Below are positions 16,557 to 27,794 of a DNA stretch of 64,000 bases, in pieces. The stretch covers positions 124,001-188,000 of the forward strand of contig NZ_LKKO01000001.1 in the NCBI RefSeq assembly GCF_001455965.1. Direction: 5' to 3'. Position 1 is the first letter of the stretch, and each line of letters starts with the position of its first letter. A program made the position numbers and the translations under genes. The DNA comes from Methylobacterium sp. GXS13. Lineage in GTDB: Bacteria; Pseudomonadota; Alphaproteobacteria; Rhizobiales; Beijerinckiaceae. The notes below the pieces were generated by a model that saw only the letters and a program-made list of their open reading frames with translations, was not told where the DNA came from and did not search any database.

Positions 16557-18755
16557 ATGACGCTGGCGGATTTCCATTTTGAGATCGATTCAGACGGCGT
16601 TGCGATGGCGACCTGGGATATGCCCGGCCGGTCGATGAACGTGATCACCGAGGGGGTGATGGACCAGCTCGAGCAGATCATCGAGCAGGTCGCCAGCGAT
16701 GCCGCCATCAAGGGCTGCGTGATCGCCACCGGCAAGGACAACTTCTCCGGGGGCGCCGACCTCACGATGCTGCAGGGGCTTGGCCGAGCTTATGAGCAAC
16801 TGAAGGCCGAGCAGGGTGAGGAAGTGGCCATGCGCCATTTCTTCGAGGCGTCGCGCCGCCTGTCGCTGCTGTTCCGCCGGCTGGAGACCTGCGGGAAGCC
16901 CTTCGCCGCAGCAATCCAGGGTCTGTGTCTCGGCGGCGCCTTTGAGCTTGCCCTGTCCTGCCATCACCGGATTGCCTCGGACGATGCCAAGACCCGGGTC
17001 GGGTTGCCAGAGATCAAGGTCGGCCTGTTCCCAGGCGGTGGTGGCACCCAGCGCGTCGCCCGGCTGATGCAGACCGGCGACGCGCTCCAGATGCTGTTCA
17101 AGGGCGAGCAGATCCGCGCGCCGATGGCCAAGGGCATGGGCCTGATCCACGTGGTGGCGCCGCAGCCCGAGATCGTCGAGCGTGCCAAGGCGTGGATCCG
17201 CGACGGCGGCTCGGCGGTCGCCCCCTGGGACGTGCCGAAGTTCAAGGCGCCCTCCGGCAAGGTCTACTCACCGGCCGGCATGATGATCTGGCCGCCGGCC
17301 AACGCGATCTACCGCCGGGAGACCCACGACAATTACCCGGCCGCCAAGGCGATCCTGGCTTCGGTCTACGAGGGCCTGCAGCTGCCGATGGACCTCGCCC
17401 TGCGCGTCGAAAGCCGGTACTTCGCGCATATCCTGCGCTCGAAGGAGGCGGCGGCGATGATCCGCACTTTGTTCATCTCCATGGGCGAGCTGAACAAGGG
17501 GGCCCGCCGACCGAAGGACGTCCCGGCCACCAGCCTGCGGCGGGTCGGCGTGATCGGGGCCGGCTTCATGGGTGCCGGCGTCGCCTACGTCACCGCCCAG
17601 GCCGGGCTCGAAGTGGTGCTGGTCGACCAGTCGATCGAGGCCGCCGAGAAGGGCAAGGCCTACGCCCACACGCTGATCACCGGCCAGATCAACAAGGGCC
17701 GCGCCAAGACCGCCGATCGCGACGCGCTGCTCGGCCGGATCACCACCACGGCGGATTATGCCACGCTCAGCGGGTGCGATCTCGTGATCGAGGCGGTGTT
17801 CGAAGATCCGAGGGTCAAAGCCGAGGTGATCCAGAAGGTCGAAGCGGTCATTAGCCCCGACACGATCTTCGCCTCCAACACCTCGACACTGCCGATCACC
17901 GGCCTGGCGAAGAGCTCGCAGCGGCCGGAGCAGTTCGTCGGCATCCACTTCTTCTCGCCCGTCGAGAAGATGATGCTGGTGGAGATCATCAAGGGCGAGG
18001 CCACCGGCGGCGCGGCGCTCGCCACCGCCCTCGACTATGTGCGGCTGATCAAGAAGACCCCGATCGTCGTGAACGACGCCCGCGGCTTCTTCGCCAACCG
18101 CTGCGTCGGCGCCTACATCCTGGAAGGCCACAAGATGCTGGCCGAGGGCGTGCCGCCCGCGATGATCGAGAGCGCCGGGCGTCAGGCCGGCATGCCCGTC
18201 GGACCACTGTCGCTCAACGACGAAGTCGCTCTGGATCTCGTGCTCAAGATCGCCAAGGCCACCGAGGCGCAGGTGGGGGAGGGGGTAGTCGATCCCGCCC
18301 AGAAGTCGATCCTCACCGCCATGGTCGAGGGCCAGGGCCGGCTCGGCCGCAAGAACCGCAAGGGCTTCTACGATTATCCCGAAGGTGCGCCCAAGCGCCT
18401 CTGGCCGGGCCTGGCGGAGCTGCAACCGAACCGGCTCGACCCGGAGGCGGTCGATTTCAACGAGTTGAAGCAGCGGCTCCTAGTGGTGCAGGCGCTCGAA
18501 GCCGCCCGCACCGTCGGTGAGGGCGTGGTGACGGATCCCCGAGAGGCCGATGTCGGCTCGATCCTGGGCTTCGGCTTCGCCCCGTTCACCGGCGGGACCC
18601 TGTCCTACATCGACTTCATGGGCGCGGCGTCCTTCGTCGCGCTCGCCCGCGGGCTGGAGGTCAAGCACGGCCCCCGCTTCCGGGTGCCCGACACCCTGGC
18701 GGCCATGGCCGAGCAGGGCGGGACGTTCTACGGCGCGCAGAAGCGTGCCGCCTGA
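16557..18755 (+). CDS. fadJ: bifunctional enoyl-CoA hydratase / 3-hydroxyacyl-CoA dehydrogenase
   Basis: Carries out the second and third steps of beta-oxidation. The 732-residue protein has an N-terminal crotonase domain (FSGGADLTML, oxyanion loop GLCLGGAFELAL, catalytic Glu in LPEIKVGLFPGGGGTQR), then an NAD-binding domain from about residue 327 (GVIGAGFMGAGVAYVTAQAG) and a C-terminal dehydrogenase domain with the catalytic His in GIHFFSPVEKM and NDARGFFANR. GGGAGGA lies 7 bases upstream of ATG 16557. Length suits FadJ/FadB. The gene appears monocistronic; the thiolase at 13791 may serve the same pathway. Confidence 0.92.
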   Translation: MTLADFHFEIDSDGVAMATWDMPGRSMNVITEGVMDQLEQIIEQVASDAAIKGCVIATGKDNFSGGADLTMLQGLGRAYEQLKAEQGEEVAMRHFFEASRRLSLLFRRLETCGKPFAAAIQGLCLGGAFELALSCHHRIASDDAKTRVGLPEIKVGLFPGGGGTQRVARLMQTGDALQMLFKGEQIRAPMAKGMGLIHVVAPQPEIVERAKAWIRDGGSAVAPWDVPKFKAPSGKVYSPAGMMIWPPANAIYRRETHDNYPAAKAILASVYEGLQLPMDLALRVESRYFAHILRSKEAAAMIRTLFISMGELNKGARRPKDVPATSLRRVGVIGAGFMGAGVAYVTAQAGLEVVLVDQSIEAAEKGKAYAHTLITGQINKGRAKTADRDALLGRITTTADYATLSGCDLVIEAVFEDPRVKAEVIQKVEAVISPDTIFASNTSTLPITGLAKSSQRPEQFVGIHFFSPVEKMMLVEIIKGEATGGAALATALDYVRLIKKTPIVVNDARGFFANRCVGAYILEGHKMLAEGVPPAMIESAGRQAGMPVGPLSLNDEVALDLVLKIAKATEAQVGEGVVDPAQKSILTAMVEGQGRLGRKNRKGFYDYPEGAPKRLWPGLAELQPNRLDPEAVDFNELKQRLLVVQALEAARTVGEGVVTDPREADVGSILGFGFAPFTGGTLSYIDFMGAASFVALARGLEVKHGPRFRVPDTLAAMAEQGGTFYGAQKRAA

Positions 18756-18776
18756 TCCGTCGCGTCCGAACGCGCG

Positions 18777-19751
18777 TCAGCCCAGGATACGCCGGCCGTT
18801 CCCGATCGCCTCGGGAACGGCCGGCAGGGCGGCGTCGGGCAAATGGGCTAGTTCCTCGAGCAGGATCGCCCGCGCGCAGGCGCCGAATGCGCGCATCAGC
18901 CGGCTCCGCGTATGGTCGGGCGGGAACAGTAATGCGAACCGCACCTGCAGGGCCGGCGTGAACGGCCGGATGAGGATCGGCGAGACCTTCGCTTCCTCGT
19001 AAGCCGCCAGCGGGTTGATCAGGCTGACGCCGAGGCCCGCCGAGACGAGGGTACAGATGGCGGCGCCGAGGCCGGCTTCCGCGGTGATGGTCATCTCCAC
19101 ACCCGCCGTCTGGAACACGGCGTCGACGCGGCTGCGCAGGGCACTCGCGAGCGGGGAGGCCACGAAGGGGATCCCGCGAAAATCCTCCGGGCCGAGACGG
19201 GGGCGGGCACCGAGCGGGTGGTCCCGTGGCAGAACGGCGACGCAATCCATCGTGAGTACGTGTTCGAGCCGGGAATCCAGCGCGTCGCCGTAGAGCATTG
19301 TCAGGGCGGCGTCGCAGAAGCCGCTCGAGATCCAGCCATTGACGGTCTCGTCGTCGCCGGAATGAATCGCCACGGTTACGTCCGGGTGCTCGGCTTTAAA
19401 GCGGGCCACCGCGCGGGCGAGCAGGCCGCCGGCAAGCCGGGGCATGGCGGCGACCCGCAGCCGCTCGGCGCCGAAGGCGCGGATGCGCGCGGCCGCCGCC
19501 TCCAGGCTGGTCAGGCCGAAGAAGGCCCGATCGACTTCGGCGTGAAAGCGCGTGCCGTCGAGCGAGGGCGAGAGCCGGCTGCCGCTGCGATCGAACAGGG
19601 GCAGGCCGGTCATGGCCTCGAGCTGCGCGATCAGCCGGCTCACCTGCGGCTGCGAGGTATGGAGCTGCCGCGCCGCCTCGGTCATCGACCCCGCGGCCAT
19701 CACGGCCCGGAATGCCTCGATATGCCGGAAGGTCATGCGCCGCTGGGCCAT
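18777..19751 (-). CDS. LysR-family transcriptional regulator
   Basis: A 324-residue LysR regulator with the N-terminal winged helix-turn-helix (FRHIEAFRAVMAAGSMTEAARQLHTSQPQVSRLIAQLE) and a periplasmic-binding-like effector domain from about residue 90. ATG 19751 gives the family N-terminus; the frame extends upstream but without LysR resemblance. It is divergent from the solute-binding protein/threonine aldolase operon with 160 bases between them, the classic layout for a LysR regulator and its target, so a role in controlling that operon is likely. The effector may be an amino acid. Confidence 0.9.
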   Translation of the reverse strand: MAQRRMTFRHIEAFRAVMAAGSMTEAARQLHTSQPQVSRLIAQLEAMTGLPLFDRSGSRLSPSLDGTRFHAEVDRAFFGLTSLEAAAARIRAFGAERLRVAAMPRLAGGLLARAVARFKAEHPDVTVAIHSGDDETVNGWISSGFCDAALTMLYGDALDSRLEHVLTMDCVAVLPRDHPLGARPRLGPEDFRGIPFVASPLASALRSRVDAVFQTAGVEMTITAEAGLGAAICTLVSAGLGVSLINPLAAYEEAKVSPILIRPFTPALQVRFALLFPPDHTRSRLMRAFGACARAILLEELAHLPDAALPAVPEAIGNGRRILG

Positions 19752-19911
19752 ATCAAATCCGCATGGTCCGCAGGGAAATCGGAATTGGACGCCGGTTGAT
19801 GGAGGCAGGATAAACATCCTCCGGCAAGCCGGCGAGTCCACGTTCGACTCCCGCACGGTGCCAGCCTCGGCGAAGCCAGGCTGGGTCGGTGCCCGAAAGT
19901 GGAGTGTTGGG

Positions 19912-20826
19912 GTGTTGAACAGGATCGCGTTGTTGCTGGCCGCCTCGCTGATGGTCGGAGCAACGACCCCATCGTCTGCGGAAGGCACGGGACGTCTCGA
20001 TAAGCTCCGGTCCCTTGGGCAGATCAGCCTCGGATTTCCGGATGCGTCCCCTCCGTTCGGCTTCCTCGACGGCGACGCGAAGCCGATGGGCTATTCGGTG
20101 GAGATATGCGAGCACGTTGCCGAGAAGCTGAAGGTCGGCCTGGGCCTGCCGAAGCTCGAGATCCGCCACGTCCCGGTGATGTCCGCAACGCGGATTCCAC
20201 TGATCAACAACGGCACGATCGATCTCGAATGCGGGACGGCGAGCAACCTGGCGGAGCGGCACAAGCTCGTCGCCTTCGCGCCGACGACCTTCGTGGCCCA
20301 GGTGGTGTTGACCGCCCGGAAAGACACACCGGTGGACGTCAACGATCTCGCATCCTTTCGCGGCAAGGCGATCTCCGCGCAGGCCGGCGGTGAGACCCAG
20401 CGCGTCGCCACTCGGATCAACGTGCGCGACAAGCTTGATCTCCGAATCATGCCCGCCAAGGATACTGGCGAGGTGTTTCTTCTCCTGGCTAGCGGCCGCG
20501 CCGCCGGGATGATCAACGATGACGCACTGGCCCATGCGACCGTGGCCGGTGCCAAGGATCCGTCGGAGTACAAGATCGGCGACAAGGGCCTCGAATTTTC
20601 GCCCTACGGTATCCTCGAGCCGAAGGACGATCCGGATTTCAAGGCTGCGGTCGACAAGGCTGTGATCGAACTGATTCAGGACGGGACCGTCGCCCGGCTC
20701 TACACGAAATACTTTCAGTCGCCGCTGCCGCCGAAGGGCATCAATCTCGACCTGCCGATGAGCGATGTATTGAGGCGCGCGCTCGCCAAACCGACCGATT
20801 CCGGCGACGAGGCCGACTACAAGTGA
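19912..20826 (+). CDS. ABC transporter amino-acid-binding periplasmic protein
   Basis: A ~304-residue family 3 solute-binding protein of the glutamate/aspartate (GltI-like) kind. Residues 1-24 form a signal peptide (LNRIALLLAASLMVGATTPSSAEG). The mature part has the family pattern: ISLGFPDASPPFGFLD, PMGYSVEICEHVAEKL, LINNGTIDLECGTASNLAERHKLVAFAPTTFV. GTG 19912 follows GGAG by 7 bases; TTG 19915 is an alternative. No permease or ATPase gene follows; instead the stop overlaps a threonine aldolase gene, so it must work with a transporter encoded elsewhere or as a sensor. Divergent from a LysR gene. Confidence 0.87.
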   Translation: MLNRIALLLAASLMVGATTPSSAEGTGRLDKLRSLGQISLGFPDASPPFGFLDGDAKPMGYSVEICEHVAEKLKVGLGLPKLEIRHVPVMSATRIPLINNGTIDLECGTASNLAERHKLVAFAPTTFVAQVVLTARKDTPVDVNDLASFRGKAISAQAGGETQRVATRINVRDKLDLRIMPAKDTGEVFLLLASGRAAGMINDDALAHATVAGAKDPSEYKIGDKGLEFSPYGILEPKDDPDFKAAVDKAVIELIQDGTVARLYTKYFQSPLPPKGINLDLPMSDVLRRALAKPTDSGDEADYK

Positions 20827-21908
20827 GTATTGCCGAGGTCCAGTCCGAGATCATGATGCCCGAGGAAATCGGCACGCGGCCGAATGTGGTCGACCTGCGC
20901 AGCGATACCGTCACGCGGCCCACCGAGGCCATGTACCAGCGGATGCGCGAGGCGCCGCTCGGCGATGACGGCCTGGAGGGCGACCCGACTGCGCGCGAGT
21001 TGGAGGTCACCACGGCGCGCATCCTCGGCAAGGAAGCCGGCCTCTTCGTGCCGAGCTGCACCATGGCGAATTTGCTGGCGATCCTGGCACAGGTCCAGCG
21101 CAGCGAGCAGATCCTGCTTGAGGCGCAGGCCCACATGCTCAACACCGAGCGGGGCGCCGCGACTTTCACCGGCACCTTCATGCTCGGGCTCCCAGGCGTG
21201 GACGGGGCCATGGACCTCGACCGGCTGGAAGATGCCCTTCGGCCCAGCGCCAGTCCGCTCCGGACCGCGATGGTCGCGCTGGAGACATCACACAACGCGG
21301 CTGGCGGCACCGTGCTGCCGCTCCTCCATATGGTGGCGGTGGCCGGCATGGCCTGGACGCGGGGCATCCGGGTTCATCTCGACGGCGCGCGCCTGTTCAA
21401 TGCCGCGGCGCATCTCGAGGTGACCCCGGCCGAGATCGCCGCCCAGGTCGATACGGTCTCCCTCTGCCTGTCGAAGGGCTTGAGTGCACCGGCCGGTGCG
21501 GTGCTGGCTGGTCCCGCTGCCGTGATCGGGGAGGCGCGGCGGCTCCGGAAGATGCTCGGCGGCACCCAACGTCAGATCGGGATCGTGGCGGTGGCCGGCC
21601 TGGAAGCGGTCACCGCAATGGGCGTCCGGCTCGCCGAGGACCACACGACGGCCCGCCAGCTCAGCGAAGCGCTGAACGGCCTGGATCCGCGTCTCGCGGT
21701 GAGCATCCCGCAGACCAACATCGTCCAGGTCGATCTCACCGGGACCGGCCGCGACAGCGCCCGCTGGGTGAAGGATCTCGAAGCCGCCGGGATTCTGACC
21801 CGTCCGCTCGGCGAGCGGCGCCTGCGGCTGGTCACGCACCGGCATATCGGTTCGGACGATGTCGCGCGCGCGATCGCGGCGTTCCGGATCTGCCTCGACG
21901 CGGTCTGA
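20823..21908 (+). CDS. PLP-dependent L-threonine aldolase family protein
   Basis: A 361-residue fold-type I enzyme expected to cleave L-threonine or L-allo-threonine to glycine and acetaldehyde. Motifs in order: DLRSDTVTRPTEAM near residue 24, GDDGLEGDP at 47, ETSHNAAGGTVLPL, the PLP-phosphate-binding Asp in HLDGARLFNAA (D187) and the Schiff-base Lys in CLSKGLSAPAG (K218). GTG 20823 overlaps the stop of the binding-protein gene (GTGA), so the two are coupled. The pairing suggests uptake or sensing of a hydroxy-amino acid that the aldolase consumes; this is inference. Confidence 0.9.
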   Translation: MSIAEVQSEIMMPEEIGTRPNVVDLRSDTVTRPTEAMYQRMREAPLGDDGLEGDPTARELEVTTARILGKEAGLFVPSCTMANLLAILAQVQRSEQILLEAQAHMLNTERGAATFTGTFMLGLPGVDGAMDLDRLEDALRPSASPLRTAMVALETSHNAAGGTVLPLLHMVAVAGMAWTRGIRVHLDGARLFNAAAHLEVTPAEIAAQVDTVSLCLSKGLSAPAGAVLAGPAAVIGEARRLRKMLGGTQRQIGIVAVAGLEAVTAMGVRLAEDHTTARQLSEALNGLDPRLAVSIPQTNIVQVDLTGTGRDSARWVKDLEAAGILTRPLGERRLRLVTHRHIGSDDVARAIAAFRICLDAV

Positions 21909-21914
21909 TGGCCA

Positions 21915-22775
21915 TCAGGCGACGCGGACCTTCGCACCGAGCATGCGGGCGAGGAGTTCCACGTCGTCGGCGTTGTCGGAGATCAGGTCGGTGATATCTC
22001 CGACCTCCAGCGCCTTCACGTGGCGGCAGCGCATGCCGTAACGGCCGGCCGTACAGGTACAGCGCAGCTGCGGGCCGCCGGTCCGTTCCTCCAGCACGAC
22101 ATCGTAACGGTTGCCGGTCGAGCCCCGGATCGTGAAGCTCAGCGCTGAAGGGGCGGACGGGAAAGCGGCCAGCGCCCGATCGCTGATGGCCCCCGGAGCC
22201 CGGCGGGGGAGGGAGGGGCCGCCCGTCACCCGGGTGACCGGCACACCGATCGCCGCGGCGAGACCGTGCACGTCGGGGGTCTCTGTCTCCCGCATGGCCG
22301 CCAGGGCGATCGCCGCGCAGGCATAGGCATCCTCCCCGGCATCGTGATGCTCGAAGCGGATGCCGAGGCGCCGGGCGACCTTGCCGAGGCCGCACCCTTC
22401 CGGCGCCGGAAACACCCGCCGGGAGATCTGCACTGTGCAAAGATACGAAAGGGCTGGAACCGGCAGGCCGGCGCGGGCCAGGCCGGCGCGCAGAACGCCG
22501 ATGTCGAAGCTGGCATTGTGCGCGAGGATCAGCCCGCGCGTCAGGTCGCCGAGATACGGCGCCATCACACCGGCGAAATCCGGCTGATCGGCGACGTTGG
22601 CCGGCAGGATGCCATGGACCCGGATGTTGCCCGGCGAGAAGCGCATGTCTGGCGGCCGGATCAGATGGCTTTCCCGCCGGACGATCCGCCCGTCCGCGAT
22701 CCAGGCGAGCCCCACCGCGCAGGCGCTGTCGCGCCGCTCGTTGGCCGTCTCGAAGTCGAGGGCCAGGACCGTCAT
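21915..22775 (-). CDS. DnaQ-like 3'-5' exonuclease with C-terminal SWIM-like zinc motif
   Basis: A 286-residue protein. The N-terminal ~170 residues are a DEDD exonuclease: ExoI ALDFETAN (acidic pair), ExoII HNASFDIGVLR and ExoIII HHDAGEDAYACA. The C-terminal ~75 residues contain CTCTAGRYGMRCRH, a C-x-C-x8-C-x-H arrangement typical of SWIM zinc fingers, which bind DNA or proteins. Exonuclease domains of this type are often DNA pol III epsilon-like or repair nucleases. ATG 22775 is chosen because it gives the start MTVLALDFETAN. It is convergent with the threonine aldolase gene (6 bases apart). Confidence 0.8.
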   Translation of the reverse strand: MTVLALDFETANERRDSACAVGLAWIADGRIVRRESHLIRPPDMRFSPGNIRVHGILPANVADQPDFAGVMAPYLGDLTRGLILAHNASFDIGVLRAGLARAGLPVPALSYLCTVQISRRVFPAPEGCGLGKVARRLGIRFEHHDAGEDAYACAAIALAAMRETETPDVHGLAAAIGVPVTRVTGGPSLPRRAPGAISDRALAAFPSAPSALSFTIRGSTGNRYDVVLEERTGGPQLRCTCTAGRYGMRCRHVKALEVGDITDLISDNADDVELLARMLGAKVRVA

Positions 22776-22845
22776 CGCGGGTGGACCATGCCGGGGAACG
22801 TTCTCGGGGTGTTCCAAACCGGTCTAAGCCTGCCGGAGTCGCGCT

Positions 22846-25284
<2,439 letters not shown>

Positions 25285-25340
25285 CTAGCGCATCGCGGGC
25301 CTGACGGGAGCCGGTCGCGGCGCGGCATCCCCGCTTTCCG

Positions 25341-26636
25341 TCATTGGCGGGACGCGAGCAGATCGCCGCGCCCGACCAGCAGCAAGGCGCCCAGGAATAC
25401 GGTTGCGACGACGGTGCTCAAGCCCGCCAGCGGCATCACCGCGGCAAGCCAGCCCGACAGCGCCGTGCCGGTGACCGAGCCCAGATTCATTGTTGCCATA
25501 TAGACTTCAAACTGCGTCGCCGCGCCGGCCCTCCCGCGGCTGGCCTGGAGCAGGGCCGGCATCAGCGCGACGATCAGCAATCCCGGCATCGCATTGGTCA
25601 ACGCCAGGATCAGGGGTGCGGCCGATCCCAGCAGCCCGGCGGCGATCAGGGCAGCGGTCAGCATGAAGCTTACCACGCTTGCGAGGAGCAGGGTCCGCAG
25701 GGGCCGTACCGGCCCGACCCGGTCCGACCACACTCCGATCGCGAAGGCGCCCGCCGTGCCGCTCACGAGCGCCAAGCCTGCTTCGAGCCGAGACAGGGTC
25801 GCAGGGTCCCAGCCCCGGCCCTGGAGCAAGTCGATCGAGAAGGGCAACTCGAACAGCCCGAGGGCAGCGTCGAGGCCGAAGCAGAGGGCGAGCAACTGCA
25901 GGGCGCGCTTCCGCCGCAGGGCCAGGCCGAGGCGGCGGATGAAGCGCAAGAACGCGATGCGCCGCGGCGGCGGTCCGCGCCGCTCAAAACTCCCGACCGC
26001 ATCGCCGGGTGCTTCGCGCACGAGAATCATCGGCAGGCTCGCCAGGATGCCGGCCGAAAGCAGAGCGGAGAGGCTCACGGTGAGCCCGTAGCCGGACAGC
26101 GTCCATCCCAGACCGGCGGCGCTGAGGCTGGTCCCAGCGACGAACCCGGCCCGGGTGCACGCGCTGACGCGGCCAAGCTCGGCCGCCGGGACGTGGTCCA
26201 TGATCAGCCGATCGCAGGCCGTGTCGAGCAGTGAAGCGAACAGGCTGTGGACCAGGAAAGCGAAGCCGAGCAGGCCGATCTGATCGACCTTCAGCAGCAG
26301 CATCAGGGCGATCGTTGCGTGACACCCAAGGATGGCCGCCACCGCGAAGGGCCGGCGTCGGCCCATGCGATGATCGCCGGATCGATCGACCAGCGGACCC
26401 CACAGGATCGGCTGTAACGTCCAGGGCAAACCGGCCAGGGCAAAGTGAAACCCGACCTCCGTGGCGGAGACGCCGTGCGCGGCCAGGTGATTGGCCAGGG
26501 CGGTGAGCGAAAATCCGGCGATCAGGCCCTGGTAGAGATAGGTCGCGAAGAACACGCCATACCGCGCACGCCGCCCTGCGAGATTCGGCGCCAGGAGCCT
26601 TCGACGATAGGACCTGGCGCTCAGATCCGGGGGCAC
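25341..26636 (-). CDS. major facilitator superfamily transporter
   Basis: A 431-residue inner-membrane protein with about twelve hydrophobic segments and the MFS motif A-type loop (GPLVDRSGDHRMGRRRPFAVAA) between helices 2 and 3, an uncommon wording that resembles AmpG-type muropeptide and PAT-type transporters. A GTG start at 26636 is used; no better ATG exists upstream. The substrate is unknown. It is divergent from the phosphopantetheinyl transferase gene and lies upstream of ligA on the same strand, 65 bases apart. Confidence 0.8.
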   Translation of the reverse strand: MPPDLSARSYRRRLLAPNLAGRRARYGVFFATYLYQGLIAGFSLTALANHLAAHGVSATEVGFHFALAGLPWTLQPILWGPLVDRSGDHRMGRRRPFAVAAILGCHATIALMLLLKVDQIGLLGFAFLVHSLFASLLDTACDRLIMDHVPAAELGRVSACTRAGFVAGTSLSAAGLGWTLSGYGLTVSLSALLSAGILASLPMILVREAPGDAVGSFERRGPPPRRIAFLRFIRRLGLALRRKRALQLLALCFGLDAALGLFELPFSIDLLQGRGWDPATLSRLEAGLALVSGTAGAFAIGVWSDRVGPVRPLRTLLLASVVSFMLTAALIAAGLLGSAAPLILALTNAMPGLLIVALMPALLQASRGRAGAATQFEVYMATMNLGSVTGTALSGWLAAVMPLAGLSTVVATVFLGALLLVGRGDLLASRQ

Positions 26637-26751
26637 TTGCCGGTCCGGTGCTGCACGACGAGGCTCCTCTTCTTGCCACCCCGGGACCCGAACCCGTGTC
26701 GCTCCGTCTCAAGCACCTTACGGTCAGCCTGTATCCGCCGGGAGGCGTCGC

Positions 26752-27444
26752 GTGAGCGCGGCCGAAGTTTGGGTCGTCGATCTGGCGCTGTCTTTGGCGC
26801 AGCTCGAAATCTGCGGCACCGTTCTCGATGCATCGGAGCGGGAACGAGCCGTGCGCTTCCTGCGTCCCGCCGATCGTGCCCGGTATCAGGCGAGCCATGC
26901 AGCCCTCCGGCTCATCCTCGGCGAAGCCCTCGGCCTCGCGGCAGGTGACATCCGCTTGGAGGTCAGCGCCGCGGGCAAGCCCGCGCTCGCCGACGGTATC
27001 CTGGACTTCAACCTGTCGCATTCCGGGGGACGCGCCCTCGTCGGCCTCGCCCGCGGCGCGGCCATTGGCGTCGATGTCGAGGAGATGCGGCCCATCCCGG
27101 ATGCCCTGCGGATCGCCGGTGCGCATTTCTCACCCGACGAGGCTGCAGCCCTGTCAGCGCTGCCACCGCATGCGGTCAGTGCCGCTTTCTTCGGCCTGTG
27201 GACCCGCAAGGAGGCGGTGGTGAAGGCTTTGGGGACCGGCCTGTCCCTGCCCCTGGATCGATTCAGCGTCAGCGTTCCGCCGACATCCGCGCGCCTTCTG
27301 CGCATGGCTGACGGCGGCACGTTCACCCTCGCTGACATCAATGCCGGAGCCGGTTACGCGGCCACGGTCGCGGTGCTGTCAGGACAGACCGAGATCGCAA
27401 TTCGGCATCTCGGTCACGGTTGGCCGAACCGCCTGCGCAGATAG
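26752..27444 (+). CDS. 4'-phosphopantetheinyl transferase (Sfp type)
   Basis: Transfers phosphopantetheine from CoA to a carrier-protein serine, for fatty-acid, polyketide or nonribosomal peptide synthesis. The 230-residue protein has the Sfp motifs FNLSHSGGRALVGLA, GVDVEEMRP (magnesium-binding Asp/Glu) and FFGLWTRKEAVVKALGTGL. GTG 26752 has a GGGAGG ribosome-binding site. Its carrier-protein partner is not in this window. Sfp-type enzymes usually activate secondary-metabolite synthases, so a biosynthetic cluster may lie elsewhere. Confidence 0.9.
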   Translation: MSAAEVWVVDLALSLAQLEICGTVLDASERERAVRFLRPADRARYQASHAALRLILGEALGLAAGDIRLEVSAAGKPALADGILDFNLSHSGGRALVGLARGAAIGVDVEEMRPIPDALRIAGAHFSPDEAAALSALPPHAVSAAFFGLWTRKEAVVKALGTGLSLPLDRFSVSVPPTSARLLRMADGGTFTLADINAGAGYAATVAVLSGQTEIAIRHLGHGWPNRLRR

Positions 27445-27523
27445 ATCAACACCGGCCTTGCGGTACGGGAAAGGCGCGGCTATAAGCCCGCTGCCGGCAG
27501 TTGCGGACACGCAGTTCGGCCTT

Positions 27524-27600
27524 CGGAGTGTAGCGCAGTCTGGTAGCGCACCACGTTCGGGACGTGGGGGTCGCAGGTTCAAATCCTGCCACTCCGACCA
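27524..27600 (+). tRNA. tRNA-Pro (anticodon CGG)
   Basis: A 77-nt cloverleaf with encoded CCA. The acceptor stem is CGGAGTG/CACTCCG; the anticodon stem CCACG/CGTGG encloses the loop TTCGGGA, so the anticodon is CGG and reads CCG. The T-arm GCAGGTTCAAATCCTGC is standard. No duplicated 3' end was seen downstream, so I see no integrated element here. Confidence 0.96.
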
Positions 27601-27794
27601 AGCTCTCTTTTGAGCAGAGGTCTTCCCGCTTTACTTGGCAACCTGAATCTCGTTCCTTGGAACGGGCCGGCGCCTTTGGGTCGAGCGTGCGGACAGATCC
27701 GCGCCGCCACGACCTTCCTGGGACCAAGCGTTCGGTTCTCCTCGACTCCGAATGACGGCGACGGCGTCCATCGAAGTTTGTATGTGGCCTGCCC

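Noticed and set aside
26674..26700. A tRNA T-arm/3'-end-like sequence on the minus strand
   Set aside because: The loop lacks the conserved A58 and no partner acceptor or anticodon stem could be built, so it is not a tRNA and is weak as an attachment-site remnant.
25984..27126. A 380-codon minus-strand frame spanning the MFS and phosphopantetheinyl transferase genes
   Set aside because: It crosses the promoter region and two well-supported genes, and its peptide shows no known features.
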